64,000 nt of DNA from Gammaproteobacteria bacterium (GTDB taxonomy: Bacteria > Pseudomonadota > Gammaproteobacteria > Pseudomonadales > Azotimanducaceae): contig JAUIAV010000017.1 of assembly GCA_030425195.1 (NCBI GenBank), positions 1 through 64,000 on the forward strand, in the 5' to 3' direction. Both the position numbers and the translations under genes were made by a program. Under the pieces are notes generated by a model, which worked only from the letters and a program-made list of their open reading frames with translations, did no database searches and was not told the origin of the DNA. Positions 57,783 through 64,000 of this stretch are shown in pieces (within the stretch, counting starts at the first letter, position 1; the number at the start of each line of letters is the position of its first letter).

Positions 57783-58919
57783 GTGCCCGTGAGTGCGCTG
57801 AACGGGCGTGTGGCTGCCGCGGATATCCGGGCCCCCGTCAACCTCCCACCGTTTCCGAGCTCGGCCATGGACGGGTACGCCTGTCGCGCTCGTGATCTCG
57901 CCGAAAAGTCGCACCTGCAACGGGTGGGTGAAAGTATGGCCGGGCATCCTTTCGAAGGCAGCATTGGTCCGGGTGAGTGTGTCCGCATCACCACCGGCGC
58001 CGCCGTGCCAGATGGCCTCGACACGGTCGTCATTCAGGAAAACACCCGGGTGGAAGACGACAGGATTGAGATTCTCGAAGCGCCGGCGGCTGGCGCCAAC
58101 GTCCGCGCAACCGGTCACGACGTGAAAACGGGCGAAGTGGTCATCCGGCAGGGTCAGCGCCTGAACCCCATGGACGTGGGGTGGATCGCCGCCTGCGGTA
58201 TCGCCGATGCCGTGGTCGTCGAACTGCCGCGGATTGCCGTTTTCTCTACGGGGGATGAGCTGGTGATGCCCGGCGAGGCCCTGAACGCGGGCCAGATCTT
58301 CGATTCCAATCGGATCGCCGTGAGCGCTCTGCTCAGTGCGCTTCCAGCCCGCGTGACCGATCTCGGTATTCTTCCGGACGATCCCGACCGGATTCGAACC
58401 GCCCTCCTGCACGCCGCGGCTGAGCACGATCTGCTCCTCACATCGGGCGGTGTATCCGTGGGTGATGCCGACTATCTCAAAGAGGTCGTGGATTCGATCG
58501 GCAGTCTGGATCTGTGGCGGATGAACCTGAAGCCCGGCAAACCCATCGCCTATGGACGGGTCGCCGAAACGCCGTTTCTGGGTCTGCCGGGGAACCCGGT
58601 ATCCACCATCGTCACATTTCTGCTGGTTGCACGACCCGTGGTTCTCTCGCTTGCCGGCACGGAACCGGAAGCTCCGTTCAGCACCACCGCGCTCCTCGAA
58701 GGCAGCCTGCGACACAATCCTGGTCGAGAGGAGTTTCAGCGGGGGGTAATGCGGATGGTGGCCGGAGAGCGGCACGTCAGGGTGTCCGGCGACCAGAGTT
58801 CGAACCGTCTCGCGACGTTCAGCGGCGCCGACTGCCTGATCAGAATTCCGAAGTCTTCAGTGGATCTGCCGGAAGGCGCAGCCGTCGAAGTGCTTCCGTT
58901 TCACGGGTTGCTTGGCTGA
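57783..58919 (+). CDS. moeA: molybdopterin molybdenumtransferase (5' end uncertain)
   Basis: From the first in-frame GTG the protein is 378 residues, about 25-30 short of MoeA. The missing N-terminal segment is encoded just upstream without a start. The rest is intact: PPFPSSAMDGYAC near 23-35, RITTGAAVPDG near 67-77, FSTGDELV, LLTSGGVSVGD near 218-228, and KPGKPIAYG plus GLPGNPVS near 250-274. It inserts molybdate into molybdopterin-AMP. No other molybdenum cofactor genes are in the window. Confidence 0.92.
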   Translation: MPVSALNGRVAAADIRAPVNLPPFPSSAMDGYACRARDLAEKSHLQRVGESMAGHPFEGSIGPGECVRITTGAAVPDGLDTVVIQENTRVEDDRIEILEAPAAGANVRATGHDVKTGEVVIRQGQRLNPMDVGWIAACGIADAVVVELPRIAVFSTGDELVMPGEALNAGQIFDSNRIAVSALLSALPARVTDLGILPDDPDRIRTALLHAAAEHDLLLTSGGVSVGDADYLKEVVDSIGSLDLWRMNLKPGKPIAYGRVAETPFLGLPGNPVSTIVTFLLVARPVVLSLAGTEPEAPFSTTALLEGSLRHNPGREEFQRGVMRMVAGERHVRVSGDQSSNRLATFSGADCLIRIPKSSVDLPEGAAVEVLPFHGLLG

Positions 58920-58946
58920 TCCAGGCCGGGGTTCTTCAATGGAAAG

Positions 58947-59017
58947 GGATCCCGAGCCGATGGCCAGGCCATCGGCCGGATCCTGAATCGCGAGGGACGC
59001 GCTCCCGACCGGAGCGC
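58947..59017. terminator. two hairpins between convergent moeA and the histone-like gene
   Basis: GGATCC at 58947-58952 and 58978-58983 flank GCCGATGGCC/GGCCATCGGC (58956-58976). A second stem GCGCTCC/GGAGCGC spans 58999-59017. Neither has a T-tract, so intrinsic termination is uncertain. Confidence 0.4.
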
Positions 59018-59023
59018 GACCGC

Positions 59024-59659
59024 TCAACGGCGCTTGGCGGGGCGCCTTGCGACCGTGCCTCTCTTCACCGTGCGGGTTGCAGCGGTGCGACGGGCGACGG
59101 TCTTCTTCCTGGCTGTGGTTTTCTTCACAGCGGCCTTCTTCCTGGCAGGCGCTTTCCTTTTAGCTGGCGCTTTCTTCCTGGCTGGCGCTTTCTTCCTGGC
59201 TGGCGCTTTCTTCCTGGCTGGCGCTTTCTTTTTGGCCGGCGCCTTTTTCCTGGCGGGCGCTTTCTTCTTGGCGGGCGCCTTCTTCTTCGCCGGTGCCTTT
59301 TTCTTCTTGGCTGGCGCTTTCTTCTTCGCTGGCGCTTTCTTCTTCGCTGGCGCTTTCTTTCTGGCTGGTGCTTTCTTCTTCGCCGCCGCCTTCTTTCTGG
59401 CTACGGTTTTCTTTTTAGCAGCCGTCTTGCGCTTCGGCGCCGTCTTGCGCTTCGGCGCCGTCTTGCGCTTAGGCGCTGCCTTTTTCTTGGCTGCGGTCTT
59501 CTTCTTGGCCGCCACTTTGCGCTTCACCGTTGTTTTTCTTTTCGCTGCAGTTTTCTTCGCAGTTGCCTTCTTGGCTGTCGCTTTTTTCTTGGCAGGTGCT
59601 TTCTTGGCGGGTGCTTTCTTGGCAGCTTTCTTCTTCGCTGCAGTCTTAGCTCTCGGCAT
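59024..59659 (-). CDS. histone H1-like Lys/Ala/Pro-repeat DNA-binding protein
   Basis: The 211-residue protein is almost only Lys, Ala, Pro, Arg and Thr. The centre is a run of KKAPA(K/R) pentad repeats, with PKRKTA repeats nearer the N-terminus and an Arg/Thr-rich end. It resembles AlgP/AlgR3 of Pseudomonas and histone H1 tails, which bind DNA through charge. I use the ATG at 59659 because GGAG is seven bases upstream; the preceding TTG is not needed. The region 59660-59828 is AT-rich for this genome and probably holds its promoter, though I see no clear hexamer pair. Repeat number may vary between strains. Confidence 0.85.
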   Translation of the reverse strand: MPRAKTAAKKKAAKKAPAKKAPAKKKATAKKATAKKTAAKRKTTVKRKVAAKKKTAAKKKAAPKRKTAPKRKTAPKRKTAAKKKTVARKKAAAKKKAPARKKAPAKKKAPAKKKAPAKKKKAPAKKKAPAKKKAPARKKAPAKKKAPARKKAPARKKAPARKKAPAKRKAPARKKAAVKKTTARKKTVARRTAATRTVKRGTVARRPAKRR

Positions 59660-59828
59660 CAAGAATCTCCTCGACTATTTCCGTTTGCATTGATATGCGT
59701 TCATTTGCTTGTTCTCCGCCCGCCTCCGGCGAACGGTGATCTTCGAACATCGCTCAGTTTCTGGGGAGAAAACGTAAAGCAGCGAAAATCGATTCGAATG
59801 ATATGCAAATCACATCAAAAAAACACCA

Positions 59829-62523
<2,695 letters not shown>

Positions 62524-62530
<7 letters not shown>

Positions 62531-63834
62531 GGTCTCTGAAAGATGCCGAGTGTTTCCACGTGAGCCGTGTTCGGGAACATGTCGTAAATTCCCACCTGTT
62601 CAAGGACGAATCCTGCCGACGCGAGTATCCGGGCATCCTTCGCGAAGGATGCGGGTGAGCAACTCACATAGACGACCCGTTTCGCACCCGTCGTCTGCAG
62701 CCAGGCAGGAAGGTTGGGTCCCGCACCCGATCTCGGCGGGTCCAGAACCAGATAATCCGCCTGACCCGGATTCAGGCAGTCGGCATGATACAGATCCTGA
62801 ACAGCAAACTCACACCGCTCAGAAAGGCCGTTGTGCCGCGCATTCATCCCTGCCCGTTCTATGGCCGGTGCCGATGCTTCCAGGCCGACGACCTGATATC
62901 CCGAAGCGGCGAGGGGCAGCGAAAAGTTTCCAATGCCACAGAAGAGATCGAGGACTCTCTCGCCCGGTCGCGCATCGATGCCGAGAACGGCTGATTGAAC
63001 GAGCTTCCGGTTCATGGACAGATTCACCTGGGTGAAGTCCATGGGCGTAAACAGGAAGTGCAGACCGAAATCCGGGTTGGCGTAGCCGAGATAGGGCTCG
63101 GTAGCGCTCGCCGACGCTGGCAGAACAGTGTCATATCCTCCGCTCTGGGTGTACACGCGGATTCCGTGTTCTCTGGAGAAGGACGCAATGGCGTTACGGT
63201 CCGCCTCTGTGAGCGGGTCCAGGTGCCGCAGAATGATGGCCGCCTCTGCATCGCCTCCGGCGAGTTCCACCTGCGGGATCCGTCCGGGTGCGGACAACTC
63301 TGCTATGAGTTGTTTCAGGGGGACCAGCAGTCGGGAGAGCGGTTCGGTCAGTGTGAGACATTCCGTCATGCGTCCGACCCGATTGCCGAAGCTCTCCCGG
63401 AACCCGACCAGCACTTCGCCCCCGACGACGCGAACGCCCAGACGTGCTTTCGTCCGGTAGTTGAAACGCGGGCCATGAACGGGCTGCTCGAACGAAACCG
63501 GTACCACACCGTTTTCGGAGAGGGCCTGTCTCAACCCATCCTCCTTCAGCGCCAGCTGCCGTGCATAGTCCAGATGCTGCATGGAACAGCCGCCGCAGCG
63601 GGGAAAGTACCGGCATGCGGCACTCCGCCGGTCCGCCGAGGGGGTTGCGATCTCGAAAGCCTCAGCCAGCCACTCACCTTTCCGGCGCTTCAGGACCCGC
63701 GCGCTGACTGTCTCACCCGGCAGCCCGTTCTTGATTCGAACCCTGCGCTCTCCCACCGACGCGCCGCCGCAGCCATCCCCGTCGAGCGTGGAGATCGCCA
63801 CCTGGATCTCCCGTGGCATTTTCGACCGGCTCAT
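62524..63834 (-). CDS. rlmD: 23S rRNA (uracil1939-C5)-methyltransferase
   Basis: The 436-residue enzyme has a TRAM domain. Iron-sulfur cysteines lie at 74, 80 and 83 (CRYFPRCGGC), with a likely fourth in MTECLTLTEP. The SAM domain has LFCGIGNFSLPLA near 300, DPPRSGAG and the catalytic SCSP motif. It makes m5U1939 in 23S rRNA. rlmD-relA adjacency is conserved. Its ATG overlaps the stop of the partial upstream gene (ATGA). Confidence 0.95.
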
Positions 63835-64000
63835 CGGCCGTGATCGACCAGAAGTGAACGGCTGACGAGCGGCCGGGGTCCCAGGTGTGCGGCAAGTGCC
63901 TCCGCAAAGAGCCCCCGTGCGGCCCGTCGCACGCCCGGTTCCGCGAACGCCTCCCGCCCGATCTTCAGCAGCACGTCGCCATCCACGCCGTCGGCAGCCG
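63831..64000 (-). CDS. recO: probable RecO C-terminus (5' end off window)
   Basis: The minus-strand frame (first full codon at 63998) stays open for 55 residues and stops at 63831, overlapping the rlmD ATG. The end, with RRAARGLFAEALAAHLG and RPLVSRSLL, resembles the C-terminal ALL..HLGGRPLKSR end of the recombination mediator RecO. The fragment is short, so the identification is moderate. RecO loads RecA onto gapped DNA with RecR. Confidence 0.5.
   Translation of the reverse strand, partial: AADGVDGDVLLKIGREAFAEPGVRRAARGLFAEALAAHLGPRPLVSRSLLVDHGR

Noticed and set aside
59150-59400. Regular short repeats that might suggest a CRISPR array
   Set aside because: The repeats are contiguous, coding pentads without unique spacers; no cas genes are near.
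59034-59693. Plus-strand frame encoding Phe-Leu-Ala-Gly repeats, like a very hydrophobic membrane protein
   Set aside because: It is the complement of the Lys/Ala repeat gene. The minus strand has a good ribosome site and a known protein type.

Overview
The window is a continuous, GC-rich bacterial chromosome segment with almost no non-coding space. Gene content and order are those of a gammaproteobacterium: rpsB-tsf-pyrH-frr-uppS-cdsA-rseP-bamA-skp-lpxD-fabZ-lpxA-lpxB-rnhB-dnaE-tilS-pyrG-kdsA-eno-ftsB-truD-pcm, then fdxA-mutS facing recA-recX-alaS-lysC-tRNA-Ser, plus map-glnD-dapC-dapD-dapE and rlmD-relA. The lipid A and Kdo genes, BamA, LpxD and a type II secretin show an outer membrane. 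I cannot name a genus from sequence alone.

Layout. 1-860: end of a PspF-type sigma-54 activator. 930-4520: a flavin-fold protein and a tight cassette of LPS-kinase-like protein, polysaccharide deacetylase and two sulfotransferases, probably surface-glycan tailoring. 4525-9120: a Tat-exported spermidine-dehydrogenase-like flavoprotein divergent from a membrane Ser/Thr kinase with TPR repeats. 9120-9540: a duplicated terminator block and tRNA-Ser(GCU). 9586-15220: lysC, alaS, recX, recA. 15555-18528: mutS, fdxA. 18545-42976: a long minus-strand run of nucleotide metabolism, replication, envelope and translation genes, interrupted by one small IS5-like MITE. 43349-50254: map, glnD and the succinylase-type lysine/DAP genes. 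50247-53916: gspN, gspC, gspD. 53936-64000: plsB, rsmJ, tsaB, moeA, a Lys/Ala-repeat histone-H1-like protein, adk, relA, rlmD and the end of a probable recO.

The most informative pattern is what is absent from otherwise conserved synteny. dxr (between rseP and cdsA), ispD/ispF (between ftsB and truD), surE, nlpD-rpoS, accA, cinA and csrA are all missing from their usual positions, with neighbours almost abutting. Joint absence of three MEP-pathway genes raises the possibility that isoprenoid precursors come from another route or from relocated genes. Other notable points are an ATGA-overlapping relA-adk pair, a triplicated ribosome-binding-site/ATG unit before the spermidine-dehydrogenase-like gene, a moeA whose conserved N-terminus lacks an in-frame start (one missing T in a short T run would explain it), a LexA box in the recA promoter with an 11-bp triple repeat in its leader, and a tRNA-Ser 3' end duplicated with its terminator. 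I found no CRISPR array, prophage or complete transposon.
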